This document shows, one piece after another, positions 35,236-44,041 of a stretch of 64,000 bases of DNA. Both the position numbers and the translations under genes were made by a program. Numbering within the stretch: the first letter of the stretch is position 1; every line of letters starts with the position of its first letter. This DNA comes from Sulfitobacter sp. (GTDB taxonomy: Bacteria; Pseudomonadota; Alphaproteobacteria; Rhodobacterales; Rhodobacteraceae). The stretch lies in assembly GCA_017854855.1 (NCBI GenBank), contig JAFMGZ010000008.1:1-64000 (forward strand), read 5' to 3'. Below the pieces are notes generated by a model that did no database searches, was not told where the DNA came from, and was given only the letters and a program-made list of their open reading frames with translations.

Positions 35236-36183
35236 CTAGCGATATGTCACACCCGGCAGGACACATAACATCTCATACAGAATATTGGCACCCGTCAGCG
35301 CCGTGTTGCCCGTGGTGTCATAGGGCGGCGACACTTCGACCAGATCACCACCGATGATGTTCAGGCCCCTGAACCCACGGATCAGCTCCATCGCTTGCGG
35401 GGTTGTCAGCCCGCCGATCTCGGGCGTGCCGGTGCCCGGCGCAAAGGCCGGATCAAGGCTGTCGATATCATAGGTGATATAGACCGGTGCATCCCCGATA
35501 TCGCGGCGGATCTCAGCACCCAGAGAGGCAAGGCTGCGCCCCCAAAGCTCTTGCGCCAGAAATTGCTGAAAGCCCCAGCCGGCAGCCTCGCTGAAATCCT
35601 CGGCGGAATACCCGGTGCCGCGCAGACCGACCTGATAGGTCTTCACAGGATTGATGAGGTTTTCCTCATAAGCCCTTCTGAACACTGTACCATGCGCTTC
35701 TTTTTCGCCGAACATCTCGTCGTTCACATCCGCATGGGCATCCACATGGATCAGCGCCACAGGTCCATGTCGCTTGGCCATGGCGCGCAGGATCGGCAAG
35801 GTGATGGAATGATCGCCACCAATCGCCAAGGGCTTCATGTCATTTGTAAGAAGGTGGTCGTAACTCTCTGAAATAATGCGCAAACTATCGCTAAGCGAAA
35901 AGGTGTTGATCGCGAGATCACCAATATCTGCCACCTGCAGGCTGTCAAAGGGGGCGGCCCCCGTCCCAAGGTTATAGGGCCGCAGCATCGCACTTTGGGC
36001 GCGCACTTCCTTGGGTCCAAACCGGGTGCCAGAACGCCAGGACGTACCGATATCCAGCGGGATGCCCAGAATGCCCACATCCAGCCCCGTCACATCGGTG
36101 GCCGAAGGCAGGCGCATGAATGTATTGGGTCCCGAAAAACGGGCCAGATCATTGCCGCTGATGGGTTGGTTCTTGTCGCTCAT
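35236..36183 (-). CDS. speB: Agmatinase / ureohydrolase family protein (second copy)
   Basis: A 315-residue binuclear-Mn ureohydrolase. All metal motifs are intact: GGDHSITLP, VDAHADV, and DIDSLDPAFAPGTGTPEIGGL. The family hydrolyses agmatine to putrescine and urea, but guanidinobutyrate and related substrates are used by close relatives. The start was set at 36183, where ATG overlaps the stop of the upstream paralogue (ATGA). The two genes are diverged paralogues rather than a recent duplication. With the M20 gene they form one leftward operon. Confidence 0.9.
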   Translation of the reverse strand: MSDKNQPISGNDLARFSGPNTFMRLPSATDVTGLDVGILGIPLDIGTSWRSGTRFGPKEVRAQSAMLRPYNLGTGAAPFDSLQVADIGDLAINTFSLSDSLRIISESYDHLLTNDMKPLAIGGDHSITLPILRAMAKRHGPVALIHVDAHADVNDEMFGEKEAHGTVFRRAYEENLINPVKTYQVGLRGTGYSAEDFSEAAGWGFQQFLAQELWGRSLASLGAEIRRDIGDAPVYITYDIDSLDPAFAPGTGTPEIGGLTTPQAMELIRGFRGLNIIGGDLVEVSPPYDTTGNTALTGANILYEMLCVLPGVTYR

Positions 36184-37145
36184 CTTGTCCGCATCCTGTG
36201 GCCCAGCAAACACAGTATCTCTGTGGCAATATGCGCGCCCGCAATCGCAGTGGCCCCCGTGGTGTCAAAGGGTGGCGATACCTCGACCACATCACCGCCC
36301 ATGATGTTGATCCCCGCCAGATCGCGCAGCATGATTGCCGCCTGCGCCGAAGTCAGACCGCCCCAGACCGGCGTGCCGGTGCCGGGCGCAAAGGCCGGAT
36401 CAAGCGCGTCAATGTCCCAGGTCAGGTAACAGGGCCGGTCGCCAAGGATGCTCTTGATCTTGGCTGCAGCCGCCTGCGGCCCTTTCTCGTGCACTTCGCG
36501 CGCATCGATGGTGGTCACGCCCAGGGTGTCCGGGTTCGTGGTCCTGATCCCCACCTGAACGGACGTCACCGGATCGACAATCCCCGACTTTACCGCCTTG
36601 TAGAACATCGTGCCGTGGTCGATACGATCCATATCGTCATCCGGCCATGTGTCGGAATGCGCATCGAACTGCAGCAGGCTGATGGGCCCGTATTTTTCCG
36701 CATAGGCCTTGAGGATCGGAAAGCTGATATAGTGATCCCCGCCCAGCACGACACTTGCGGCACCTGCATCCAATATCCCCTTGATATGCGCCGTCAAAGC
36801 TGCGGGAAATTTCGACACATGACCGTAGTCAAAGGCCAGATCCCCATAATCGGCAATCGCAAATTCGCTCAGCACATCGAAATCCCAGCCATAAGGCGGA
36901 TCATAGGGTTGCAAGCTAGAGGCCTCGCGGATCGCCCTTGGCCCCAGCCTGGTGCCCGTCCGGTTCGTCACCGCCTGGTCAAAGGGCACGCCGGTGACGG
37001 CGATATCAACCCCGGTCAGGTCCTTGGTATATTTGCGGCGCAAAAACGAGGTCGCCCCGCCAAAGGCATTCTCAAAGCTGGGCCCTTTCAGATCATCGCG
37101 GGTAAAGGCATGATCGACCTGGGCGGCTGCATCTTCCAACCCCAT
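36180..37145 (-). CDS. Agmatinase / ureohydrolase family protein (first copy)
   Basis: A 321-residue ureohydrolase with complete metal ligands: GGDHYISFP, FDAHSDTW, DIDALDPAFAPGTGTPVWGGL. It differs from its neighbour in the substrate-side loops (for example DHGTMFYKAV against AHGTVFRRAY) and in a longer N-terminus (MGLEDAAAQVDHAFTRDD). Paired copies may have different guanidino substrates (inference). The ATG lies 3 nt after the stop of the M20 gene. Guanidino hydrolysis would supply putrescine alongside the polyamine uptake genes at 7-13 kb. Confidence 0.9.
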   Translation of the reverse strand: MGLEDAAAQVDHAFTRDDLKGPSFENAFGGATSFLRRKYTKDLTGVDIAVTGVPFDQAVTNRTGTRLGPRAIREASSLQPYDPPYGWDFDVLSEFAIADYGDLAFDYGHVSKFPAALTAHIKGILDAGAASVVLGGDHYISFPILKAYAEKYGPISLLQFDAHSDTWPDDDMDRIDHGTMFYKAVKSGIVDPVTSVQVGIRTTNPDTLGVTTIDAREVHEKGPQAAAAKIKSILGDRPCYLTWDIDALDPAFAPGTGTPVWGGLTSAQAAIMLRDLAGINIMGGDVVEVSPPFDTTGATAIAGAHIATEILCLLGHRMRTR

Positions 37146-37148
37146 GGA

Positions 37149-38318
37149 TCAGCCCCCCGCCACAGGCTGCGCCCGCTCAACCAGCCGCGCAAAGAAGGAC
37201 GCACCGATAGGTGCAATCTCATCGTTGAAATTATACAGCGGATGATGGACGCCTGCCCCCTCGCCCTGACCCAGCATCAGATAGGCACCCGGGCGCACTT
37301 CCAGCATATAGGAAAAATCTTCGGCCCCCATCACCGGTGGGAAATCGGTCTGCACCCCGGCCTCGCCCGCGACTTCGCCCGCGACCTCTGCCGCAAAATC
37401 CGTCTTGGCCGCATCATTCACCGTGGGCGGATAGCCGAATTCGAAATCCAGCTCTGCGGTCAGATCATAGCTGGCGGCATGGCCATCCACGATGGCCTGC
37501 ATCCGGCGCACGACCATGGCCTGCACCTCCTTGTCAAAGGTGCGCACTGTGCCGTTGATATAGACTTCTTCGGGGATCACATTGTCGGTGGTGCCAGTGT
37601 GGATCTGCGTGGTCGAAATGACCAATTGCGCCTTGGGGTCTGTGTTGCGGCTGACAATCGTTTGCAGGGATTGGACGATCGCACAGGCCGCAACCACCGG
37701 ATCAATGCAATCATGTGGCCGGGCACCATGACCGCCCTTACCGGTCAGATTGATCGAAAAGGTATCTGCCGCCGCCATGATCGGCCCCGGCGTGGTGTGA
37801 AACCGGCCAAACTCCAGACCCGGTGCATTGTGGATCGCGTAGACCTGATTGATGTCAAAGCGGTCCATCACCCCTTCTTGCACCATCACCTCGCCGCCGC
37901 CGCCGGTTTCCTCGGCCGGTTGGAACAACAGGGCCACGCGGCCTTTAAAGTTGCGGGTCTCGGCCAGGTATTTGGCCGCCCCCAGCAACATCGCTGTATG
38001 ACCGTCATGACCGCAGGCATGCATCTTGCCCGGATGGGTGCTGGCGTAGGGCACGCCGGTTTCTTCGGTGATGGGCAGCGCATCCATATCAGCACGCAGG
38101 CCCATCGTGGGCCCCTCGCCTTGACCGTTGATGATCGCGACGATGCCGGTCTTGGCGATCCCCTCGTGCAGCTCATCGACGCCGAAGTCGCGCAAACGCG
38201 CCGCGACATAGGCCGCGGTCTGATGGCACTCCAGCCCCAGTTCGGGGATCGTGTGCAGATGCTGGCGCCATTCGGTCATATCGGCACTGAAATCGGCGAT
38301 GCGGTTGACAACAGGCAT
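37149..38318 (-). CDS. M20 family amidohydrolase (hippurate hydrolase/aminoacylase type)
   Basis: A 389-residue metal-dependent amidohydrolase. The M20D motifs are visible: LRADMDALPI, HACGHDGHTAMLLGAA and LLFQPAEETGGGG for the dimetal site, then GGHGARPHDCIDPV in the dimerisation domain and VMGAEDFSYML near the C-terminus. ATG 38318 has GGAG 8 nt upstream; a longer frame from 38504 crosses the divergent promoter and mazG start. It deacylates an N-acyl amino acid or amine; being first in the operon with two agmatinases, an acylated guanidino compound is conceivable (inference). Confidence 0.9.
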   Translation of the reverse strand: MPVVNRIADFSADMTEWRQHLHTIPELGLECHQTAAYVAARLRDFGVDELHEGIAKTGIVAIINGQGEGPTMGLRADMDALPITEETGVPYASTHPGKMHACGHDGHTAMLLGAAKYLAETRNFKGRVALLFQPAEETGGGGEVMVQEGVMDRFDINQVYAIHNAPGLEFGRFHTTPGPIMAAADTFSINLTGKGGHGARPHDCIDPVVAACAIVQSLQTIVSRNTDPKAQLVISTTQIHTGTTDNVIPEEVYINGTVRTFDKEVQAMVVRRMQAIVDGHAASYDLTAELDFEFGYPPTVNDAAKTDFAAEVAGEVAGEAGVQTDFPPVMGAEDFSYMLEVRPGAYLMLGQGEGAGVHHPLYNFNDEIAPIGASFFARLVERAQPVAGG

Positions 38319-38382
38319 GGGGTGGACTCCTTGGCCAAGAAAATGAATTTTGCCATCTGACACCAGACAGGACCCAGCTGCA

Positions 38383-39210
38383 ATGGCCGACGAATTGATA
38401 CACGACAAAGACGCAGGCATCGAACGCCTGCTTGAGATCATGCGCCGCCTGCGGGATCCGCAAACCGGCTGCCCCTGGGACATCGAACAGGATTTCGACA
38501 GCATCGCCCCCTATACGATCGAAGAGGCCTATGAGGTTGCCGATGCGATCCAGCGCCGCGACTGGCCAGAGCTGGAAGGTGAGCTGGGCGATCTGCTGCT
38601 GCAATCGGTCTATCACACGGCCATGGCCGAAGAAGCGGGGCTGTTCAGCTTTCAATCCGTGGTGCGCAATATCTCTGACAAGATGGTGGCGCGGCACCCG
38701 CATGTCTTTGGCACGGAAAGCCGCGACAAATCCGCCGAACAGCAGACCGCCGACTGGGAAGCGATCAAGGCGCGCGAACGTGCAGGCAAGGCGCAGCAGG
38801 GCGCGCTGGACGGGGTCGCCGTGGGGCTGCCCGCGCTCTTGCGCGCCTACAAGCTGCAAAAGCGGGCCGCACGAGTGGGGTTTGACTGGCCTGACACCCG
38901 CGACGTGATTGCCAAGATCACCGAAGAAGCCGCCGAACTGGTCGAGGCCCGCGATACCCTGACCCAAAGGGAGGTCGAAGAGGAATTCGGCGATCTGATG
39001 TTTGTCATGGCGAACCTTGGCCGCCACCTGGGGCTGGAGCCCGAGGCCGCGCTGCGGGCCGCCAACGCCAAATTCACCCGCCGTTTTGCCGGGATCGAGG
39101 CGCGACTGGCCGCCATGGGCAAGACCCCGTCCGACAGTGATCTGGCAGAGATGGATGCCCTGTGGGATGCGGTCAAGGCGGAGGAACGCGCAGCGCAGAC
39201 CAGCGACTGA
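38383..39210 (+). CDS. mazG: Nucleoside triphosphate pyrophosphohydrolase MazG
   Basis: A 275-residue all-alpha NTP pyrophosphatase with two MazG domains. The first (~10-110) has CPWDIEQDFDSI, EEAYEVADAI and ELEGELGDLLLQ. The second (~150-260) has KITEEAAELVEA and VEEEFGDLMFVMANL. ExxE…ExxD metal motifs are present in both. It cleaves abnormal or excess NTPs. It is divergent from the M20 operon across 64 nt. Confidence 0.95.
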   Translation: MADELIHDKDAGIERLLEIMRRLRDPQTGCPWDIEQDFDSIAPYTIEEAYEVADAIQRRDWPELEGELGDLLLQSVYHTAMAEEAGLFSFQSVVRNISDKMVARHPHVFGTESRDKSAEQQTADWEAIKARERAGKAQQGALDGVAVGLPALLRAYKLQKRAARVGFDWPDTRDVIAKITEEAAELVEARDTLTQREVEEEFGDLMFVMANLGRHLGLEPEAALRAANAKFTRRFAGIEARLAAMGKTPSDSDLAEMDALWDAVKAEERAAQTSD

Positions 39211-39266
39211 CTGGCCCCTTTTGATTGCAGCGCCTTTCGCCTATCTAAAAGCAAAGAGGATATCCC

Positions 39267-40208
39267 ATGCAGCCCAAGAAAATCATCATTGATACCGACC
39301 CCGGACAGGACGACGCCGTTGCGATCCTGCTTGCCCTTGCCAGCCCCGAAGACATCGAAGTGCTGGGCATCACCTGTGTGGCGGGCAATGTGCCGCTTGA
39401 CCTGACATCCAGAAATGCGCGCATTGTCTGTGAGTTGGCGGGCAAAACGGATGTAAAGGTTTATGCAGGCTGCGACCGCCCCCTGGGCCGCGCCCTGGTC
39501 ACCGCAGAACATGTCCATGGCAAATCGGGGCTGGACGGCCCCGACCTGCCAGAGCCGGTGATGCCGCTGGCCGACGGCCATGCCGTTGATTTCATAATCG
39601 AACAGCTACGCGACCACGCGCCAGGCACCATTACCCTATGTCCCCTTGGCCCCCTGACGAACCTTGCCACGGCCTTTCAAAAAGCGCCCGATGTGGTCAA
39701 TCGGGTGGCCAAGATCGTGCTGATGGGTGGTGGTTATTTTGAGGGTGGCAACATCACGCCCACCGCCGAGTTCAACATCTATGTCGACCCACAAGCGGCT
39801 GATATCGTTTTTAAAACGGACATACCTAAAGTGGTGATGCCACTTGATGTAACACATCAAGCACTGGTCACAAAGCCCCGTAATGACGCGTTTCGTGCCC
39901 TTCGCACCCCGGTGGGCATTGCAGTGGCCGAAATGACCGAATTCTTTGAACGGTTCGACAAGGAAAAATACGGATCCGAAGGCGCGCCCCTGCATGATCC
40001 ATGCGTCACCGCCTACCTGATCAAGCCAGAGCTTTTCTCGGGGCGGCACGTCAATGTCGAAATCGAAACCCAGTCGGAACTGACCATGGGCATGACCGTC
40101 GCCGACTGGTGGGGCGTCACGGACCGCGCGCCCAACGCCACCTTTATGAACAAGATCGACGCTGATGGGTTTTTCGCCCTTCTGACTGACCGTCTGGCCC
40201 GCCTGTGA
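39267..40208 (+). CDS. Inosine-uridine nucleoside hydrolase family protein
   Basis: A 313-residue Ca-dependent nucleoside hydrolase that splits ribonucleosides into base and ribose. The N-terminal signature DTDPGQDD at 9-16 supplies the metal Asp cluster, with LCPLGPLTNLATAF, LMGGGYFEGGNITPTAEFN and LDVTHQAL as further family blocks. The catalytic His pocket (HDPC near 240) is present. No signal peptide, so cytoplasmic salvage. A GNAT gene overlaps by 4 nt downstream. Confidence 0.95.
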   Translation: MQPKKIIIDTDPGQDDAVAILLALASPEDIEVLGITCVAGNVPLDLTSRNARIVCELAGKTDVKVYAGCDRPLGRALVTAEHVHGKSGLDGPDLPEPVMPLADGHAVDFIIEQLRDHAPGTITLCPLGPLTNLATAFQKAPDVVNRVAKIVLMGGGYFEGGNITPTAEFNIYVDPQAADIVFKTDIPKVVMPLDVTHQALVTKPRNDAFRALRTPVGIAVAEMTEFFERFDKEKYGSEGAPLHDPCVTAYLIKPELFSGRHVNVEIETQSELTMGMTVADWWGVTDRAPNATFMNKIDADGFFALLTDRLARL

Positions 40209-40654
40209 GCGCGGCACTGACATTGGCCAAGCCTGACCATCTGGACAGGCTGGTGGCCCTGTGCGGCGCATTTCACGCCGAAGCCGGGATCACCCGCACC
40301 GATACCGCACGTCAGGCGGCCCTTGCCCCCTTGCTGGACGGCTCTCCTTATGGTGTGGCCTATCTGATCGGCCCCGCGCGGGCCCCGATTGGCTATATCG
40401 TGATCTGTTTCGGCTGGTCGGTGGAATTTGGCGGGCTGGATGCGATCATTGATGAACTATACATCCGTCCCGGTGTGCGCGGGCGCGGCGTTGCGACTGA
40501 GGCGCTGATCGCCCTGCCGCGCGCATTAAGCGAGGGCGGCTTGCGGGCCGTTCACCTGGAGGTGGACCGCGACAATGAAGCGGCCATCAAACTATATCGC
40601 CGCGCGGGTTTTGCCCCACGCGAAAATTACATGTTCATGTCACGGCGGCTTTGA
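40205..40654 (+). CDS. GNAT family N-acetyltransferase
   Basis: A 149-residue acetyl-CoA-dependent transferase. Motif A of the GNAT fold is IDELYIRPGVRGRGVATEALIAL (acetyl-CoA pyrophosphate loop R-x-x-G-x-G/A), followed by VHLEVDRDNEAAIKLYRRAGFAPRENYMFMSR, the usual C-terminal signature. Acceptor unknown. Coupled to the nucleoside hydrolase gene (4-nt overlap) and 4 nt before selO. Confidence 0.92.
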   Translation: MSAALTLAKPDHLDRLVALCGAFHAEAGITRTDTARQAALAPLLDGSPYGVAYLIGPARAPIGYIVICFGWSVEFGGLDAIIDELYIRPGVRGRGVATEALIALPRALSEGGLRAVHLEVDRDNEAAIKLYRRAGFAPRENYMFMSRRL

Positions 40655-40658
40655 CCCT

Positions 40659-42068
40659 ATGAAAATTTCCTTCGACAACAGTTTCGCGCAACTGCCAGAC
40701 GGGTTCTACACGCGTTTACACCCGACATCAGTTGCCGCCCCCAAGCTGTTGGCATTTAACGAAAGTCTTAGCACCGATCTGGGCATTGCGGCAGCAACGC
40801 CCGATGACATTGCGGCGGTCTTTTCCGGCAATGAAATCCCCCAGGGGGCCGCCCCCTTGGCGCAGCTTTATGCCGGGCACCAGTTTGGCAATTATTCGCC
40901 CCAGCTGGGCGATGGCAGGGCGATCTTGCTGGGCGAAGTGCTGGCTGCGGATGGCACGCGCCGTGACATCCAGCTTAAGGGGTCGGGCCCCACGCCCTAT
41001 TCACGCATGGGCGATGGCCGGGCGTGGCTGGGCCCCGTGCTGCGCGAATATGTCGTGTCAGAAGCGATGCATGCCCTGGGCATCCCCACGACCCGTGCAT
41101 TGGCGGCGGTGGCCACTGGCGAAAACATCTGGCGCGAACAAGGGGCATTGCCCGGTGCCGTACTGACGCGCATTGCCGCCAGTCACCTGCGCGTCGGCTC
41201 CTTTCAGGTCTTTGCCCATCGCGCCGAGATAGAGAACCTAAAGACCCTGACGCAATATGCCATTGACCGGCACTATCCACAGGCCCGGGGCCCGATGGAC
41301 CTGCTGCGCGCCGTATGCGCCAGACAGGCGGATCTGGTGACGCGCTGGATGTCGGTGGGCTTTATCCACGGGGTGATGAACACCGACAATTCGACCATCT
41401 CTGGGGAAACCATCGACTACGGCCCCTGTGCCTTTATGGATGCGTTTCATCAAAACCGGGTGTTCAGCTCAATTGACCAGCAGGGCCGCTATGCTTACGG
41501 CAACCAACCCGGCATCATCGTGTGGAACATGGCGCAGCTGGCCACGAGCCTGATCCAGCAATGCGACGACAGGGATGCCGCCGTCCAGGAGGCAACCGAG
41601 ATCGTCCACGCCATGCCACAGCTGTTGGAAGACGGCTGGCTGACCCGCTTTGCCGCCAAGATCGGCATCGCCTCCCCCCAAGCCGAAGACACCAAACTGA
41701 TCGAAGATCTGCTGGCCCTGATGCAAAAGGATGGTGCGGATTTCACCAATACCTTCTACGCCCTTGGCACGGATCAGGCCCGCGATCAGTTCACGGACCG
41801 CGCGGCATTTGACCTTTGGGCCGCGCGCTGGGAACAACGCATCGGCTCTGTTGATACTGCACGCACCGTCATGGCCGCAGCCAACCCCGCGATCATTCCG
41901 CGCAACCACCGCATTGAGGAAATGATAGCGGCTGCCGTAGCGGGCGACATGGCCCCCTTTGAGCGGCTGATGAAGGCGCTGGCCACCCCGTTTGAGGCGA
42001 CAGACACAGAGCTGATGCGCCCGCCAACGGCAGAACAGATCGTGCCCGCCACCTTATGCGGGACCTGA
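40659..42068 (+). CDS. selO: Protein adenylyltransferase SelO (YdiU)
   Basis: A 469-residue pseudokinase-fold enzyme that AMPylates Ser/Thr/Tyr of target proteins in oxidative stress. Family blocks are intact: AQLYAGHQFGNYSPQLGDGRAILLGE, DIQLKGSGPTPYSRMGDGRA (catalytic Lys), REYVVSEAMHALGIPTTRALA, then GFIHGVMNTDNSTISGETIDYGPCAFMD, in which the Asn and Asp residues bind metal. ATG 40659 begins the native N-terminus KISFDNSFAQLPDGFY. A C-terminal Cys is present two residues from the end, as in many bacterial SelO proteins. Confidence 0.95.
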   Translation: MKISFDNSFAQLPDGFYTRLHPTSVAAPKLLAFNESLSTDLGIAAATPDDIAAVFSGNEIPQGAAPLAQLYAGHQFGNYSPQLGDGRAILLGEVLAADGTRRDIQLKGSGPTPYSRMGDGRAWLGPVLREYVVSEAMHALGIPTTRALAAVATGENIWREQGALPGAVLTRIAASHLRVGSFQVFAHRAEIENLKTLTQYAIDRHYPQARGPMDLLRAVCARQADLVTRWMSVGFIHGVMNTDNSTISGETIDYGPCAFMDAFHQNRVFSSIDQQGRYAYGNQPGIIVWNMAQLATSLIQQCDDRDAAVQEATEIVHAMPQLLEDGWLTRFAAKIGIASPQAEDTKLIEDLLALMQKDGADFTNTFYALGTDQARDQFTDRAAFDLWAARWEQRIGSVDTARTVMAAANPAIIPRNHRIEEMIAAAVAGDMAPFERLMKALATPFEATDTELMRPPTAEQIVPATLCGT

Positions 42069-42071
42069 GGG

Positions 42072-42944
42072 TCAGGCCGGAATGCGTGGCTTGCGGTTGA
42101 TCAGATAGATGCCGCTGGCCACCAGCACCAAGGCACCCCAGACCGACAGGGCCACATCCTCTGACAGCAGCAGCCAGCCCAGGATCACGGAAAACACCGG
42201 CGACAAAAAGCTGAATGACGCGACGGATGAGGCGGGATAGATGCTCATCAACCAGAACCACACCAGAAAACCCAGGCTGGCCACGGCAATGATCTGAAAC
42301 AGCAGGCCCGCAACATGGATCACCTCAACCTCGCGCAGCATGGGGCCAAAGAAGGGGGCCAGCAGCAATAGGATCGGGGCAGAGATCATCACCTGAAACA
42401 TCAGCTGTTGTGCAGGCGGCACCTGCGACAGGGGCGTCATGCGCACGCAACAGATGATGCCGGCCCAGCAAAACGCCGACGTCAGCGCCATCAGGTCCCC
42501 CTTCCAGCTGAACGCGCCATCGCCCCGGTCGGCCAGCGCGATCGCCACCCCCGACATGGCCAATATCAGCCCCAGCAGCTTGAGCCGGGTCAGCCGTTCG
42601 TTGGGAAAAAAGAAATGCGCAATCAGCGACAGCCAGACCGGCATGGAATAAAAGATGACAGAGGCCCGGCTGACAGTGGTGATGTCCAGCGCAGTGAACA
42701 GGCACATGAATTCGAGGGTAAAGAACAGACCAGATGCAATGCCCCCAGCCAGCGCAGTGCGCGGTACCTTGAAACTGACACCGCGCAGCCGCATCCAGAT
42801 CATCAACACGATCACAGCCCCCAGGGACCGTACCCCGGCCTGAAAAATCGGACCAAACCCACCCGAAGTAACTTTGATCACCACCTGATTGAACGCCAGA
42901 TGCAACGCAAAGGCGATCAGCGCTGTCGCACCAAAAAGGTCCAT
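42072..42944 (-). CDS. EamA/DMT family transporter
   Basis: A 290-residue drug/metabolite transporter-type protein of ten predicted helices in two EamA repeats. Landmarks are LEFMCLFTALDITTVSRASVIFYSMPVW at the end of the first half and FWLMSIYPASSVASFSFLSPVFSVILGWLLLSEDV in the second. ATG 42944 is at the start of the first helix; the frame continues upstream to 43055 without support. Substrate unknown. It converges on selO with only 3 nt between stops. Confidence 0.9.
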   Translation of the reverse strand: MDLFGATALIAFALHLAFNQVVIKVTSGGFGPIFQAGVRSLGAVIVLMIWMRLRGVSFKVPRTALAGGIASGLFFTLEFMCLFTALDITTVSRASVIFYSMPVWLSLIAHFFFPNERLTRLKLLGLILAMSGVAIALADRGDGAFSWKGDLMALTSAFCWAGIICCVRMTPLSQVPPAQQLMFQVMISAPILLLLAPFFGPMLREVEVIHVAGLLFQIIAVASLGFLVWFWLMSIYPASSVASFSFLSPVFSVILGWLLLSEDVALSVWGALVLVASGIYLINRKPRIPA

Positions 42945-43099
42945 ATGATCTTTGCGTTCCACCAGATCAAAAGCGCCGAGGTGCGGCTTCATGTCAATGC
43001 GAAACCCAAGGGCCATGACAATGACGCGGGGATTTTCCCCTTTTGGGCAGATCATATCATGTCATCGTGGGGGAGAATTCAGATAAGGGGAATCACCAA

Positions 43100-43927
43100 A
43101 TGAGCTTGATGAAAACTTTGGCCAAAGTGGCTGTTGGCGTGGCGGTTGCAAAAGGGGCCAGCGCGATGATGCGTCAGTCTGGTGCCGGTGGCGGCGCAGG
43201 TGGCGGATTGGGCGGCCTGCTGGGCAGCCTGACGTCAGGCGCGCAACCCACAGGTCGCGCATCCAGCGGCGGCGGGCTGGAGGACATGTTGGGCGGCTTG
43301 CTGGGCGGTGCCGGTGGCGGGGCTGCTGGCGGAATGGCTGGCGGGCTGGGTGGCCTGCTTGAACAACTGGGCGGCAGCGGTCAAGGTCAGGCGGGCGGCG
43401 GACTGGGTGGTTTGCTGGGCGGTCTGGCAAGTGCGGCCGGCGCGGGTGGCCTGCTGGGCGGTGCCGGTGCGGCCCTGCAGCGGCGACCTGCACAGAATAA
43501 CCAAAGCTTTGGTGCAGTGCTCAATTCCCAGTTTGCCAGCACCCCCGAACCAGAGATCGAACCCTCGCAGGATCAAGAAGCGGCAGCCGGTCTGATGCTG
43601 GCGGCGATGATCCAGGCGGCAAAATCCGATGGAACTTTTGATGAGTCCGAAAAAGACAAGCTTTTGGGTCAATTGGGCGATGTAGACGCCGAAGAAGCTG
43701 CATTTGTGCAAGCGCAACTGCAGGCTCCTGTGGATATCGAAGGGCTGATTGCCCAGACGCCAAAGGGGCTGGAGCAGCAGATTTACGCCATGTCGGTTCT
43801 GGGCATTGATCTGGACACTCAGCAAGAGGCGCAATATCTGCACCAGCTCGCGCAGGGCTTTGGGATGAAACCGGCCCAGGTGAATGAGATCCACGCGCAG
43901 ATGGGCGTGCCGTCCCTTTATACCTGA
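43100..43927 (+). CDS. DUF533 / TerB-like protein with glycine-rich N-terminal half
   Basis: A 275-residue protein. Residues ~15-150 are low-complexity Gly/Ala/Leu with repeated GGLGGLLG units, then a variable spacer, then a helical C-terminal domain (~170-275: AAAGLMLAAMIQAAKSDGTFDESEKDKLLGQLG, in two parts, and QQIYAMSVLGIDLDTQQEAQYL). The latter fits the DUF533 inner-membrane/TerB-like acidic helical fold. AAGGGG precedes ATG 43100. Function unknown; the acidic site resembles metal-binding TerB. Confidence 0.85.
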   Translation: MSLMKTLAKVAVGVAVAKGASAMMRQSGAGGGAGGGLGGLLGSLTSGAQPTGRASSGGGLEDMLGGLLGGAGGGAAGGMAGGLGGLLEQLGGSGQGQAGGGLGGLLGGLASAAGAGGLLGGAGAALQRRPAQNNQSFGAVLNSQFASTPEPEIEPSQDQEAAAGLMLAAMIQAAKSDGTFDESEKDKLLGQLGDVDAEEAAFVQAQLQAPVDIEGLIAQTPKGLEQQIYAMSVLGIDLDTQQEAQYLHQLAQGFGMKPAQVNEIHAQMGVPSLYT

Positions 43928-43987
43928 CGGCTATCGGTGACGGCCATGGTTGACTGGGCCACCGGCACAGTCGGTCTAGCAGAATGA

Positions 43988-44027
43988 AAAAGGCGGCGCA
44001 TCCAACCGGATGCGCCGCCTTTTGCTC
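43988..44027. terminator. Strong bidirectional terminator, DUF533 gene / rhlE
   Basis: A perfect 16-bp stem (43988-44003 with 44008-44023) with an AACC loop, flanked by A-run and T-run, between convergent genes. It ends both transcripts. Confidence 0.92.
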
Positions 44028-44041
44028 TTGAACTGATAGGG

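Noticed and set aside
36198-38360. 720-codon open frame on the plus strand
   Set aside because: It is exactly antisense to the two agmatinase genes and the M20 gene, whose motifs are intact. Its translation is His/Arg/Gln-rich without family likeness; a high-GC shadow frame.
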